DNA of 64,000 nucleotides from ZC4RG19 sp017577565. Lineage in GTDB: Bacteria > Actinomycetota > Acidimicrobiia > Acidimicrobiales > VFJN01. Position 1 is the first letter of the stretch. Every line of letters starts with the position of its first letter. Below, piece after piece: positions 25,672 through 35,117 of the stretch. The notes beneath the pieces were generated by a model that had not been told where the DNA came from, ran no database searches, and worked only from the letters and a program-made list of their open reading frames with translations. Made by a program: the position numbers and the translations under genes. The DNA is taken from the NCBI GenBank assembly GCA_047459075.1, contig VSCH01000001.1, positions 62,001-126,000 on the forward strand, given 5' to 3'.

Positions 25672-28158
25672 TCAGTCGTCGACCGAGAGCACCGGGGCGA
25701 CGGCGGCCACCGTCTCGCCCTCGGCGAGGTTCATCACCCGCACGCCGGTCGCGTCCCGGCCCTGCGAGGAGATCTGCCGCACGGGCACCCGGATGAGCGT
25801 CCCGCCCGAGGAGACGACGAAGATCTCGTCGTCGATGCCGACCATGAAGGCGGAGACGACGACGCCCTTCTTCGCGGTGATCCGGATGCCCCGCACGCCC
25901 TGGCCGCCCCGGCCCTGGGCGTTGAACTTGTCGAGCTGGGTGCGCTTGCCGTAGCCGGCGTCGGTGACGATCAGCAGCGAGGCGTCCGGGCGGACGACGT
26001 CGCACGACACGACCTCGTCACCCTCGCGCAGCTTCATCCCCCGCACGCCGGCGGCGGCCCGGCCCATCGGGCGGACGTCGTCCTCGGAGAACCGGATCGT
26101 CATGCCCGAGCGGGCGACCATGAAGATGTCGCTGCCGCCGTTGGTCGGGATGACCCGGACGAGCTCGTCGTCGTCCCGCAGGTTGATGGCGATGAGGCCG
26201 CTGCGCAGCGACGAGTCGTACTCGTTGAACTTCGTCTTCTTCACCTGGCCGCGCTTGGTGGCGAAGAAGAGGTAGCGGTTCGTCTCGTAGTCCCGGGTGT
26301 CGATGACGGCCTGGATGCGCTCGTCGGGCTGCAGCGGCAGCAGGTTGACGATGGCGGTGCCCCGGGCGGTGCGGTCCTTGCGGGGGATCTCGTGCGCCTT
26401 CAGGCGGTAGACGCGGCCGCGGTTGGAGAAGAACAGCAGGTAGGCGTGCGCGGTCGTCGTGAGGATGTGGGTGACGTAGTCACCGTCGCGCAGCTTGGCC
26501 CCGGCGACGCCCCGGCCGCCCCGGCCCTGCGACCGGAAGGCCGCGGCCGGCACCGTCTTCACGTAGCCCCGGCGGGACAGCGTGAAGACGAGCTCCTCGT
26601 CGTCGATGAGGTCCTCGATGTCGAGCTCGCCGACGTCGTAGGTGATCTCGGTGCGGCGGGGGTCGGCGTACTGGTCCTTGACCTCCCGCAGCTCGTCCTT
26701 GATGACCTGGAAGAGGCGGGCGTCGTCGGCGAGGATCGCCTCGAGGTCGGCGATGTCGCTGCGGAGCGACTCGAGCTCGGTCTCGAGGTCGATGCGGGCC
26801 AGCCGGGTGAGCTGGCCGAGGCGCATGTCGAGGATGTGCTCCGCCTGCTCGATCGTGAACTCGAACGGCTCGGCCATCAGGCCGGCGCGGGCCGCCGCCC
26901 GGTCCTCCGAGCCCCGGATCAGCGCGATGACCTCGTCGATCACGTTGATGGCCTTCAGCAGGCCCTCGACGAGGTGGGCCCGCTTGCGCTTCTTGTCGAG
27001 GCGGAAGCGGCTGCGGCGCCGGATGACGTCGACCTGGTGGTCGATGTAGGCCTGCAGCACCTGCACCAGGTTGAGCGTCCGGGGCACGCCGTCGACCAGC
27101 GCCACGGTGTTGATGGCGAAGTTCGTCTGCAGCGGCGTGTGCTTGTAGAGGTTGTTGAGGATGACGAGCGCCGGCGCGTCCTTCTTCAGCTCGATGACCA
27201 GCCGGGTCTGGCCGCTGGCCGACTCGTCGTTGACGTCCGCGATGCCCTCGAGGGTGCGGGACTCGACCAGGTCCTTGATCTTGCTGGCCGTGGCCGCGAT
27301 CGAGGTCTGGTAGGGCATCTCGGTCACCACGATGCGGTCGCGCCGGCCCTTCTCGCCCTCGATGATCTCGGCCCGGGCCCGCACCCGGATCGAGCCCTTG
27401 CCCGTCCGGTAGGCGTCGATGATCCCGGCCCGCCCCATGATGAGCCCGCCCGTCGGGAAGTCCGGGCCCTTGACGAACTGCATCAGGTCGTCGGGCGTGG
27501 CGTCGGGGTGGTCGATGAGGTGGATGACCGCGTCGATGGTCTCGCCCAGGTTGTGGGGCGGGATGTTGGTGGCCATGCCCACCGCGATGCCCTGGCTGCC
27601 GTTGACCAGCAGGTTCGGGAACCGCGCCGGCAGCACCGTCGGCTCCTGGAACTCGCCCGAGTAGTTGTCGACGAAGTCGACCGTCTCCTCGTCGATGTCC
27701 TGGAGCATCACCATGGCCAGCTGGGCGAGCCGGCATTCGGTGTAGCGGCTGGCGGCGGGGCCGAAGTCGGGCGAGCCGAAGTTGCCGTGGCCGTCGACCA
27801 GCGGGTGGCGGAGCGAGAAGTCCTGCGCCATGCGCACGAGCGCGTCGTAGATGGCCGCGTCGCCGTGGGGGTGGTAGCGCCCCATGACGTCGCCCGTGAC
27901 GCGGGCGCACTTCATGTAGCTGCGGTCGGGGCGGGCGCCGATGTCGAGCATCCCCCACAGGATCCGGCGGTGCACCGGCTTGAGCCCGTCGCGCACGTCC
28001 GGCAGCGCCCGGGCCGTGATGACCGACATGGCGTAGTCCAGGAAGGAGCGCTCGACCTCCTCCTGGATCTCGATGGGCTCGATGGCCAGCCGGCCGCTCG
28101 TGGACGGCTCCTCGCCGTTGGCGCCGGCGTCGGCGGGGGGTGTCGTGTCGTCAGACAT
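25672..28158 (-). CDS. gyrA: DNA gyrase subunit A
   Basis: 828 residues. Breakage-reunion domain: YHPHGDAAIYDALVRMAQ, catalytic Tyr139 in AASRYTE, with the family's usual AAMRYTE altered by a Ser. The resistance-determining positions are Ala101 and Asp105 (E. coli Ser83 and Asp87). Coiled-coil region about 370-500, then six-bladed C-terminal DNA-wrapping domain with QGRGGRG and QGRGGQG in the GyrA-box position. Introduces negative supercoils with GyrB, encoded 32 bases upstream in the same operon. Start ATG 28158. Slightly longer N-terminus than E. coli. Confidence 0.98.
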   Translation of the reverse strand: MSDDTTPPADAGANGEEPSTSGRLAIEPIEIQEEVERSFLDYAMSVITARALPDVRDGLKPVHRRILWGMLDIGARPDRSYMKCARVTGDVMGRYHPHGDAAIYDALVRMAQDFSLRHPLVDGHGNFGSPDFGPAASRYTECRLAQLAMVMLQDIDEETVDFVDNYSGEFQEPTVLPARFPNLLVNGSQGIAVGMATNIPPHNLGETIDAVIHLIDHPDATPDDLMQFVKGPDFPTGGLIMGRAGIIDAYRTGKGSIRVRARAEIIEGEKGRRDRIVVTEMPYQTSIAATASKIKDLVESRTLEGIADVNDESASGQTRLVIELKKDAPALVILNNLYKHTPLQTNFAINTVALVDGVPRTLNLVQVLQAYIDHQVDVIRRRSRFRLDKKRKRAHLVEGLLKAINVIDEVIALIRGSEDRAAARAGLMAEPFEFTIEQAEHILDMRLGQLTRLARIDLETELESLRSDIADLEAILADDARLFQVIKDELREVKDQYADPRRTEITYDVGELDIEDLIDDEELVFTLSRRGYVKTVPAAAFRSQGRGGRGVAGAKLRDGDYVTHILTTTAHAYLLFFSNRGRVYRLKAHEIPRKDRTARGTAIVNLLPLQPDERIQAVIDTRDYETNRYLFFATKRGQVKKTKFNEYDSSLRSGLIAINLRDDDELVRVIPTNGGSDIFMVARSGMTIRFSEDDVRPMGRAAAGVRGMKLREGDEVVSCDVVRPDASLLIVTDAGYGKRTQLDKFNAQGRGGQGVRGIRITAKKGVVVSAFMVGIDDEIFVVSSGGTLIRVPVRQISSQGRDATGVRVMNLAEGETVAAVAPVLSVDD

Positions 28159-28190
28159 GGGTCATGCGGGGGCAGGGTGCGCGGCGCCGG

Positions 28191-30131
28191 TCAGATGTCG
28201 ACGAACCGCGCGTCCTTCGCGTTGGTCTGGATGAAGTGCTTGCGCGACTCGACGTCGTCGCCCATGAGGATGGCGAGGACCTCGTCGGCCAGCGCGGCCT
28301 GCTCGACGGTGACCTGCAGCAGCGTGCGGGTGGCCGGGTCCATCGTCGTGATGCGCAGCTCCTCGTGGTCCATCTCGCCGAGGCCCTTGAGGCGCTGGAA
28401 GTCCTTCTTGTGGTTGGGGTGCTCGGCGAGGAAGCGGGCCTTGGCCGCGTCGTCCTTGAGGTAGACCTTCTCCTTGCCGACCTCGGTCGAGTACAGCGGC
28501 GGCTCGCAGATGTAGACGTGGCCCTGCTCGACGAGGGGCTTCATCTGCCGGAAGAAGAACGTCAGCAGCAGCGTGCGGATGTGGGCCCCGTCGACGTCCG
28601 CGTCGGTCAGGATGCAGATCTTGTCGTAGCGGCGCTTCTCGATGTCGAAGTCGTCGCCGATGCCGGCGCCGATGGCCGAGATGAGCGTCTGCACCTCGGC
28701 GTTCTTCAGCATCTTGTCGACCCGGGCCCGCTCGACGTTCAGGATCTTGCCCCGGATGGGCAGGATCGCCTGGGTGGCCGGGTTGCGGGCCTGCACCGCC
28801 GAGCCGCCGGCGGAGTCGCCCTCGACGATGAACAGCTCGCGCTCGGACCGGTCCTTCGACGAGCAGTCCTTGAGCTTGTCCGGCATGCCCGCCCCGTCGA
28901 GCAGCGTCTTGCTGCGCACGAGGTTGCGGGCCTTCTTCGCCGCGTCGCGCGCCTGGGCGGCGGCGATGCTCTTGCGGACGATCTTGTTGGCCTCGGTGGG
29001 GTTCTCCTCGAGCCAGTCCGAGAGCTTCTCGTTGGTGGCCCGCTGGACCAGCGTCTTGATGGACGTGTTGCCGAGCTTGGCCTTGGTCTGGCCCTCGAAC
29101 TGCGGCTCGCGGAGCCGCACCGAGACGATGGCGGTGATGCCCTCGCGGATGTCCTCGCCCGTGAGGTTCGGGTCCTTCTCCTTGAGGAGCCCCTTGGCCC
29201 GGGCGTACTTGTTGACCGCCGAGGTGAGCGCCGCCTTGAACCCCTCGACGTGGGTGCCGCCCTCGACGGTGTTGATGCCGTTGGCGAAGCTGTGGATGCC
29301 GTCGGTGTTGTAGCCGGTGTTCCACTGGAACGCGATCTCGACCTCGGAGTTCGCGTCCGAGTCGGCGAAGTAGCCGACCTTCGAGAACAGGCTCTCCTTC
29401 GTCTTGTTGACGTGCTTGACGAAGTCGACGATGCCGCCGTTGTACTTGAAGGTGACCGGCTCGTTGTCGTGGCCCGGCCGCTCGTCGCGGAACCGGATCT
29501 CGAGGCCCTTGTTGAGGAACGCCATCATCTGCAGGCGCTCGAGGATGGTGCGGGCCGAGAACTCGACGGTCTCGAAGATCTCGGGGTCGGGCCAGAACGT
29601 GACCGTCGTGCCCCGGCGCCGGCCCGAGCGCCCCACGCGGGGCGCGTCGCCGACGACCTTCAGCTTGCCCGTGGGCTTGCCGCCGTCGACGAAGGTCATG
29701 GCGTGCCGCTTGCCGTCGCGGTCGACCTCGACGACCAGCTTCTTGGACAGGGCGTTCACGACCGAGACGCCCACGCCGTGGAGGCCCCCGGAGACCTTGT
29801 AGCCGTTGCCCCCGAACTTGCCGCCGCCGTGGAGCTTCGTGAGCGCGATCTCGACGCCGGAGAGCTTGTACTGGGGGTTGATGTCGGTGGGGATGCCGCG
29901 CCCGTTGTCGACGACCCGGCAGCCGCCGTCGGCCAGCAGCGTCACGTCGATGCGGTCGCAGAAGCCGGCCATGGCCTCGTCGACCGAGTTGTCGACGACC
30001 TCCCACACGAGGTGGTGCAGACCGCTGGGACCGGTGGAGCCGATGTACATGCCCGGTCGCTTGCGGACCGGCTCCAGGCCCTCGAGGACCTGCATGTCCT
30101 TGGCTCCGTACGAGGTGCTTCCCTGAGGCAA
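28191..30131 (-). CDS. gyrB: DNA gyrase subunit B
   Basis: 646 residues from a TTG start at 30131, with GAAGGG eight bases upstream. The first in-frame ATG (13 codons later) would remove the SYGAKDMQVLEGL segment that is conserved in homologues. GHKL ATPase motifs: EVVDNSVDEAM, VDNGRGIPTD, SGGLHGVGVSVVNAL. Transducer ends QTKAKLGN. TOPRIM: LFIVEGDSAGGSA and LTDADVDGAHIRTL. The C-terminus closes with MGDDVESRKHFI. The mycobacterial transducer insertion near residue 210 is absent. Probably transcribed from a TAGACT box at 30239. Confidence 0.97.
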   Translation of the reverse strand: MPQGSTSYGAKDMQVLEGLEPVRKRPGMYIGSTGPSGLHHLVWEVVDNSVDEAMAGFCDRIDVTLLADGGCRVVDNGRGIPTDINPQYKLSGVEIALTKLHGGGKFGGNGYKVSGGLHGVGVSVVNALSKKLVVEVDRDGKRHAMTFVDGGKPTGKLKVVGDAPRVGRSGRRRGTTVTFWPDPEIFETVEFSARTILERLQMMAFLNKGLEIRFRDERPGHDNEPVTFKYNGGIVDFVKHVNKTKESLFSKVGYFADSDANSEVEIAFQWNTGYNTDGIHSFANGINTVEGGTHVEGFKAALTSAVNKYARAKGLLKEKDPNLTGEDIREGITAIVSVRLREPQFEGQTKAKLGNTSIKTLVQRATNEKLSDWLEENPTEANKIVRKSIAAAQARDAAKKARNLVRSKTLLDGAGMPDKLKDCSSKDRSERELFIVEGDSAGGSAVQARNPATQAILPIRGKILNVERARVDKMLKNAEVQTLISAIGAGIGDDFDIEKRRYDKICILTDADVDGAHIRTLLLTFFFRQMKPLVEQGHVYICEPPLYSTEVGKEKVYLKDDAAKARFLAEHPNHKKDFQRLKGLGEMDHEELRITTMDPATRTLLQVTVEQAALADEVLAILMGDDVESRKHFIQTNAKDARFVDI

Positions 30132-30238
30132 GGCGCGCGCCCTTCGATCGACGGGGGAGTTCCTTAGCGGGCCACCGGCGCTGCGAGTGTCGCACCCCGA
30201 GCTGCGGCCTGGTCGAACCCGCAATTCACAACGGATGC

Positions 30239-30244
30239 AGTCTA
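30239..30244 (-). promoter_or_regulatory. Possible gyrB -10 box
   Basis: TAGACT on the minus strand about 107 bases before the gyrB TTG, in a spacer of 154 bases with no gene. No convincing -35. It would give an approximately 100-base leader. Confidence 0.3.
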
Positions 30245-30285
30245 CCAGAGGGGTGTGTCGATCCCGCTGATCCCGGGCGCCCCCG

Positions 30286-30648
30286 TCAGCCCCGCGCCGG
30301 CCGTCCCCGCCGGCCCCCGCCGGCCCGCCGCCGGTCGACCCGCACCTCGACGCGGCTGATCCGCCGATCGCCCGACAGCTCGGCCACGCGGGCCACGAGC
30401 TGGGGCTCGAGGAAGCGCACGTGGGTGGTGACCGCCGGGTCGTCGCACGCCACGACGAGCGTGGCGCCGTCGATGGCGACCGGGCGGGTGCGCGCCGCCA
30501 TGCCGTCGCCCACGACCTCGGCCCACCGCTCGAACACCACCTCGACGCCGGCGCGCGACGGGGTGCCGAGGCGGGCCAGCACGCGATCCAGCGTGTCGGC
30601 CAGCCGCACCGGCGCGGCCGGCTCGCCGGGGAGGGGCCGCCATCCCAT
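30286..30648 (-). CDS. dciA: DciA-like helicase-loading protein (DUF721)
   Basis: 120 residues. The DUF721 core is visible: VFERWAEVVGDGMAARTRPVAIDGATLVVACDDPAVTTHVRFLEPQLVARVAEL. DciA loads the replicative helicase DnaB in bacteria without DnaC or DnaI, and the gene commonly sits between recF and gyrB in actinobacteria, as here. The C-terminal 25 residues are Arg/Gly-rich and probably disordered. Confidence 0.87.
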   Translation of the reverse strand: MGWRPLPGEPAAPVRLADTLDRVLARLGTPSRAGVEVVFERWAEVVGDGMAARTRPVAIDGATLVVACDDPAVTTHVRFLEPQLVARVAELSGDRRISRVEVRVDRRRAGGGRRGRPARG

Positions 30649-30719
30649 GGCCGCCAGTCAACCAGACGCCGCGGTCCCCTGCCGCACATGCCGGCCCCGG
30701 CCCGGGCCGGGGCCGGCCC

Positions 30720-31838
30720 TCACGCCGGCTCGATGCGCCCGCCCGCCAGCCGCAGCACCCGCTCCGGGCTCGCCTCCGGCGGCAGGCCCGACGCGGTGGT
30801 GAGCAGCGCCTGCCCCGGCGGCAGGTGGGCGAGCAGCGCGGCGCTGCGCTCCGGGTCGAGCTCGCTGAACACGTCGTCGAGCAGCAGCACCGGGGGCGTC
30901 GACACGGCGGCCCGCACGACCTCGTGCACCGCCAGGCGCAGCGACAGCGCCAGGGTGCGCTGCTCGCCCTGGCTGGCCTCCGTCCGGGCCGGCCCGTCCC
31001 CCACCGTCAGCACGACGTCGTCCCGGTGGGGCCCGACGGTCGTGACGCCCCGGCGCACGTCCTCGCCCCGGGCGTCCGCCAGCGCACCGGCCAGGGCCTC
31101 CCGCAGCGTGCCGGCGTCCGCCGCCGCCAGGGCCTCCGGCCCGGCCCACGCCGACGCGTAGCGGGCCGCCACCCGGGCCGGCCGGCGGGCCAGGGCGTCG
31201 TAGGTGGCGCCGAGCACCGGCCCCAGGCGGGCGAGCAGGTCGAGGCGGGCCGCCGTCAGCGCCGCCCCGGCCTCGGCCAGCTTGGCGTCCCACACGTCGA
31301 GCGTGAACGCCGCCGACTCGTCGAGGCGCCCGCCGGCGCCCCGCAGCAGGGCGTTGCGCTGGCGGATCACCCGGTCGACCTCCGCCCGCACCGCGTCGTT
31401 GCGGGGGTGCAGGCTGACGAGCGCCTCGTCGAGGAACCGCCGGCGCTCGGCCGGGCCCTCCTTGACGATCGCGAGGTCGTCGGGCGTGAACACGGTGACC
31501 CGCAGCGACCCCAGCAGGTCCCGGGGCCGCCGCAGCGGCTGGCGGTTGACCAGCACCCGGTTGCGGCCGCCGGGCTGGATCTGCGCCTCGATCAGCAGCT
31601 CCCGCCCCTCCCGCTCGACCTCGGCCCGCACGACCGCGAACGGGGCGCCCCGGCGGACCAGCGCCTCGGTCGGCGCGCCCCGGAACGACGACAGCGTCGC
31701 CAGCCAGGCCAGGGCCTCGAGCAGGTTGGTCTTGCCCTCGCCGTTGGCCCCGACGAGCACGGTGAGGCCCGGGGCCAGGTCGAGCCGGGCCGAGGCGTAG
31801 CTGCGGAAGTCGGTCAGCCAGAGGGTGCGGACCTGCAC
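30720..31838 (-). CDS. recF: DNA replication and repair protein RecF
   Basis: 372 residues, family length. ABC-type ATPase of the SMC group: FRSYASARLDLAPG opening, Walker A GANGEGKTNLLEAL, signature SQGEQRTLALSLRLA, Walker B VLLLDDVFSELD. Loads RecA at gaps with RecOR. Follows dnaN by 28 bases in the same direction. Confidence 0.96.
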   Translation of the reverse strand: MQVRTLWLTDFRSYASARLDLAPGLTVLVGANGEGKTNLLEALAWLATLSSFRGAPTEALVRRGAPFAVVRAEVEREGRELLIEAQIQPGGRNRVLVNRQPLRRPRDLLGSLRVTVFTPDDLAIVKEGPAERRRFLDEALVSLHPRNDAVRAEVDRVIRQRNALLRGAGGRLDESAAFTLDVWDAKLAEAGAALTAARLDLLARLGPVLGATYDALARRPARVAARYASAWAGPEALAAADAGTLREALAGALADARGEDVRRGVTTVGPHRDDVVLTVGDGPARTEASQGEQRTLALSLRLAVHEVVRAAVSTPPVLLLDDVFSELDPERSAALLAHLPPGQALLTTASGLPPEASPERVLRLAGGRIEPA

Positions 31839-31866
31839 GGGGGGACGCGTCCGCGGCCGACCGCGG

Positions 31867-32967
31867 TCAGCTCACGCGGACGGGCATGAGCAGGTACAGG
31901 AAGTCCGCGTGCTCGGGGCTGCGGACCAGCGCGGGCTTCAGGGCGTCGACCGTCTCGATGAGCACCTCGTCGCCCGCCAGCACCTCGATGCCCTGCAGCA
32001 GGTAGTCGGGGTTGAACGCCACGGTGAGCTCGGTGCCCTCGTACTTGGCGTCGAGCGACTCGTGGGCCTGGCCGACGTCCTGCGTGACCGCCACCAGGTC
32101 GAGCCCGTCGCTCGTCATCGCCAGGCGCACCGGCGTGGCCTCCCGGGCCAGCAGCTTCACCCGCCGCAGGCCCTCGAGCAGCGCCTCCCGGCTGACCGTC
32201 AGCCGGTTGGGGTGCGAGGTCGGGATGAGCCCCTTGTAGTTCGGGAACTCGCCCTCGATGAGCATGGTCGTGAGCCGCACGTCGCCGGCCTCGAAGCTGG
32301 CGTCCCGCTCACCCAGGCGCAGCGTGAGCTGGTCGACGCCGGCCAGCACCTTGGTGAGGTCGTTGAGCGCCCGCGACGGCACGAGCACCGACTGGCCCTC
32401 GGCGAGGACGCTGCGGCCGGGCAGGTCCCGCACCGCCAGGCGGTACGAGTCGGTGGCGACGAGCCGCAGGCCGCCGGCCTCGGCCGCCACCAGGACGCCG
32501 GTCAGGATCGGGCGGGCGTCGTCGCTGGAGGCCGCCGGCACGACCTGGCGCAGCGCGCCCGCCAGCTCGGCGGCGTCGAGGGTGACGGCGTCGCCCGTCG
32601 GCTCGGGCAGGCGCGGGAACTCGTCGACGGGGAACACCCGCAGGGTGAACTCGGAGCGCGACGCGGTGATGCGGGCCTGGTCGCCGTCGACCTCGACCTC
32701 GACGGCGCCGGGCGGCAGCGCCTTGACGACGTCCGAGACCAGCCGGGCCGGCAGGATCGCCACGCCGTCGCGCTCGCCCCGCACGCCGTCGCGCACCGCC
32801 ACCGTGATGGTCAGCTCGAGGTCGTGGCCGGTCAGCGTCAGCTCGTCACCGGTCAGCTCGGTGCGGATGCCCGCGAGGACGGGCAGCGCGCCGCCGCGAC
32901 TGGCGGTGGCCCGGCCGGCCGTGCCGAGGGCCTCCACGAGGACGTCTCGCTCGCATCGGAACTTCAC
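31867..32967 (-). CDS. dnaN: DNA polymerase III beta subunit (sliding clamp)
   Basis: 366 residues, three repeated clamp domains. Recognised by MKFRCERDVLVEALG opening, DGVAILPARLVSDVVKALP, LVATDSYRLAVRDLP in the second domain and the C-terminal YLLMPVRVS close to the canonical YVLMPxRL. Tethers polymerase to DNA as a ring dimer. ATG 32967. Confidence 0.97.
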   Translation of the reverse strand: MKFRCERDVLVEALGTAGRATASRGGALPVLAGIRTELTGDELTLTGHDLELTITVAVRDGVRGERDGVAILPARLVSDVVKALPPGAVEVEVDGDQARITASRSEFTLRVFPVDEFPRLPEPTGDAVTLDAAELAGALRQVVPAASSDDARPILTGVLVAAEAGGLRLVATDSYRLAVRDLPGRSVLAEGQSVLVPSRALNDLTKVLAGVDQLTLRLGERDASFEAGDVRLTTMLIEGEFPNYKGLIPTSHPNRLTVSREALLEGLRRVKLLAREATPVRLAMTSDGLDLVAVTQDVGQAHESLDAKYEGTELTVAFNPDYLLQGIEVLAGDEVLIETVDALKPALVRSPEHADFLYLLMPVRVS

Positions 32968-33235
32968 GCCGTCGCTCTCTTTCTCTGCGGTGCGTTCGTG
33001 ATGTCTCGAACCAGAGGTTGTAGTAGGGCCTGTGGATTGTGGAAGACCTGCCGTCGTCGCAGGTCAACCGCCCGACAGCGATCCCCGGGACATCCCCAGG
33101 CTCCCACAGCCGGGGCCTGTTGCGCGGGATCTCGCTGGGGATCCCGGCCGGGTGGTCCACCCCGACGGGCCAGCGATCCACAGGTCGCCCCCGGGGTTCT
33201 CCACCGGGGCGTCCGACCTGGGGACGAACCTGTGG
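32968..33235. other. dnaN-dnaA spacer with weak DnaA-box-like sites
   Basis: 268 bases without a gene. Contains TGTGGATTG (33031-33039), CGATCCACA (33174-33182) and TGTGGTCAG (33231-33239), each two or more changes from TTGTCCACA or TTATCCACA, and several CCACC/CCACA motifs. In most actinobacteria oriC lies here, so it may be part of the origin, but the better boxes are on the other side of dnaA. Confidence 0.4.
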
Positions 33236-34648
33236 TCAGTCACCCTGGCGGACGGCCCGCATGAGGCGGGTCACCTGGTCGTAGATCTGGCGGTCGCGTG
33301 ACATCTGGGCGCCGATCTTCTCGACGGCGTGGATGACGGTCGTGTGGTCGCGGCCGCCGAACTCGCGGGCGATGTTCGGGTAGGAGAGCTCGGTCAGCTC
33401 GCGCATGACGTACATGGCGATCTGCCGGGCGGTCACGAGCGGCCGCTGGCGGTGCTTGCTCTGGAGCTCCTCGACGGAGAAGCCGAACTGGCGGGCCGCC
33501 TCCTCGAGGATGAGCTGCGGGGTGATGGGGCGGGGCTGGTTCTCGCCGAGCAGGTCGCCGAGGACCTCCATGGCCCGGTCGACGGTGATCGGCTCGTGGG
33601 TGAGGCTGGCGAACGCCGAGACGCGTATGAGCGCCCCCTCGAGGACCCGGATGTTGTCCTTGATGTTGGCGGCGATGAACTCGAGCACGTCGGCGGGGAT
33701 GCGCGCCTGCTCGAGCTCGGCCTTCTTGTGGAGGATGGCGAGCCGGGTCTCCAGCTCGGGCGGCTGGATGTCGGTGAGCAGGCCCTGCTGGAACCGGCTG
33801 CGCAGGCGGTCCTCGAAGCCGATCTGGTCCGGGGCCCGGTCGGAGGACAGGACGATCTGCCGGTTGGTCTGCTGGAGGTGGTTGAAGGTGTGGAAGAACT
33901 CCTCCAGCGTCTCCTGCTTGCCCCGGAAGAACTGGACGTCGTCGACCAGCAGCACGTCGACGTCGCGGTAGCGGCGCTTGAAGCCCTCGCGACTGCCCGA
34001 CTGCATCGACTCGATGAACTCGTTGAGGAAGGTCTCGGACGTGACGTAGCGCACCCGGTACGCCGGGTAGTTCACCGTCACGTAGTTGGCGATGGCCTGC
34101 AGCAGGTGGGTCTTGCCGAGGCCGGCGCCGCCGTAGATGAAGAGCGGGTTCCAGCGGCGGGCGGGCATCTCGGCCACCGACTGGGCGGCCGCGTGGGCGA
34201 AGCGGTTCGACCCGCCGATGACGAAGTTCTCGAAGGTGTAGCGGGGGTTCAGCTCCACGTCGCCCGTGGCGGTGCCCGACCCGTTGCCGGCACGGGGCGT
34301 GGCCGACGGGGGGACGCCGGTGGTCGCGTAGGCGTGCCCGGCACCGGCGGCCGGCGCGGGCTGGGGCGTGGGGACGGTCCAGAGCGTCGGCGGCTCCATC
34401 GGCTCGAGCCGCAGCTCGAGCTGGACGTCGGGTGCCCCGGCCTCGCTGAGCGCGTCGCGCACGAGCGGCAGGTAGCGACCCTCGATGCGCTCCTTGGCCA
34501 GGGGGCTCGTCACGCCGAGGGTCAGCGTGCGCCCGTCGAAGCTGATCGCCCGCACGCCCTCGAACGCCGTGTGCCAGACCGGCTCGCTGACCTGAGCCCG
34601 CAGGAGCGTGGCGCACATCTCCCACAGCCGGTGCGCTTCGCTCGTCAC
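33236..34648 (-). CDS. dnaA: Chromosomal replication initiator DnaA
   Basis: 470 residues from GTG 34648, preceded by AGGAGG at ten bases, which rules out the long upstream extension. Domain I (1-90) includes EMCATLLRAQVSEPVWHTAFEG. A Pro/Ala/Gly linker is domain II (about 95-145). AAA+ domain: PLFIYGGAGLGKTHLLQAIANY (Walker A), VDVLLVDDVQFFRGK (Walker B), sensor segments DRAPDQIGFEDRLRSRF. Domain IV DNA-binding signature GGRDHTTVIHAVEKIG near residue 440. Binds DnaA boxes and opens oriC. It points away from the box cluster in the adjacent spacer, which may also autoregulate it. Confidence 0.98.
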   Translation of the reverse strand: MTSEAHRLWEMCATLLRAQVSEPVWHTAFEGVRAISFDGRTLTLGVTSPLAKERIEGRYLPLVRDALSEAGAPDVQLELRLEPMEPPTLWTVPTPQPAPAAGAGHAYATTGVPPSATPRAGNGSGTATGDVELNPRYTFENFVIGGSNRFAHAAAQSVAEMPARRWNPLFIYGGAGLGKTHLLQAIANYVTVNYPAYRVRYVTSETFLNEFIESMQSGSREGFKRRYRDVDVLLVDDVQFFRGKQETLEEFFHTFNHLQQTNRQIVLSSDRAPDQIGFEDRLRSRFQQGLLTDIQPPELETRLAILHKKAELEQARIPADVLEFIAANIKDNIRVLEGALIRVSAFASLTHEPITVDRAMEVLGDLLGENQPRPITPQLILEEAARQFGFSVEELQSKHRQRPLVTARQIAMYVMRELTELSYPNIAREFGGRDHTTVIHAVEKIGAQMSRDRQIYDQVTRLMRAVRQGD

Positions 34649-35117
34649 GTCAGACCGTCCTCCTGCATCCGCGCTGCCGTCCACAGCACCGTCCACACGG
34701 TGTGGACGACCGCACAAGCATCGACCCCAGGACGCCGGCGGATGTCGGGGAGCCGCCGGCGTCGGTCTCGGTGGTGGTGCACCCCGATGCTGGCACCCCT
34801 GCCGAGGCTGTCGGGCGGACGGAACGTAGCACCAAGGGCGCACGCCGACCAGGTTCGTCCACAGTTCCCCCAGGGCTGGGGACGCGGGCGCGGGGGATGA
34901 CGCGGGTCCATGTGGACAACTCTGCCCACACACCTGTGGGAACGACGTTCCGCGCGCCGGACAGGTTGGCGCTCGGGCGCCCTCGGCCTCTACCGTGGTC
35001 CCGGCACCGGCGCGGGTGCTCCGCCGCTGCGCGTCGAGGTGATCGCAGGATCGATCCAGTTCCCGCCGCTGGCCCCGCCCGACCCCGCAGGAGGCCACGT
35101 GGCCGAGGAGGCACGAG
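34649..35117. other. oriC: dnaA/rpmH divergent spacer with DnaA-box cluster, oriC candidate
   Basis: 469 bases. DnaA-box-like sites: CCGTCCACA at 34677-34685 and 34689-34697, TGTGGACGA at 34701-34709 facing the previous one (inverted pair, spacer CGG), TCGTCCACA at 34855-34863, and TGTGGACAA at 34911-34919, which is the exact high-GC actinobacterial box TTGTCCACA in reverse. Partial boxes (TGCCCACAC, CCTGTGGGA) follow near 34924-34942. The genes on both sides run outward, as expected at an origin. There is no obvious AT-rich unwinding element, so dnaA autoregulation is the alternative reading. Confidence 0.6.

Noticed and set aside
24013..28464. A 1483-codon open frame on the plus strand opposite gyrA and its neighbours
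   Set aside because: It runs opposite gyrA and shows the Val/Asp/Glu/Leu/Gly-rich composition typical of the antisense frame of GC-rich genes; no recognisable motif.
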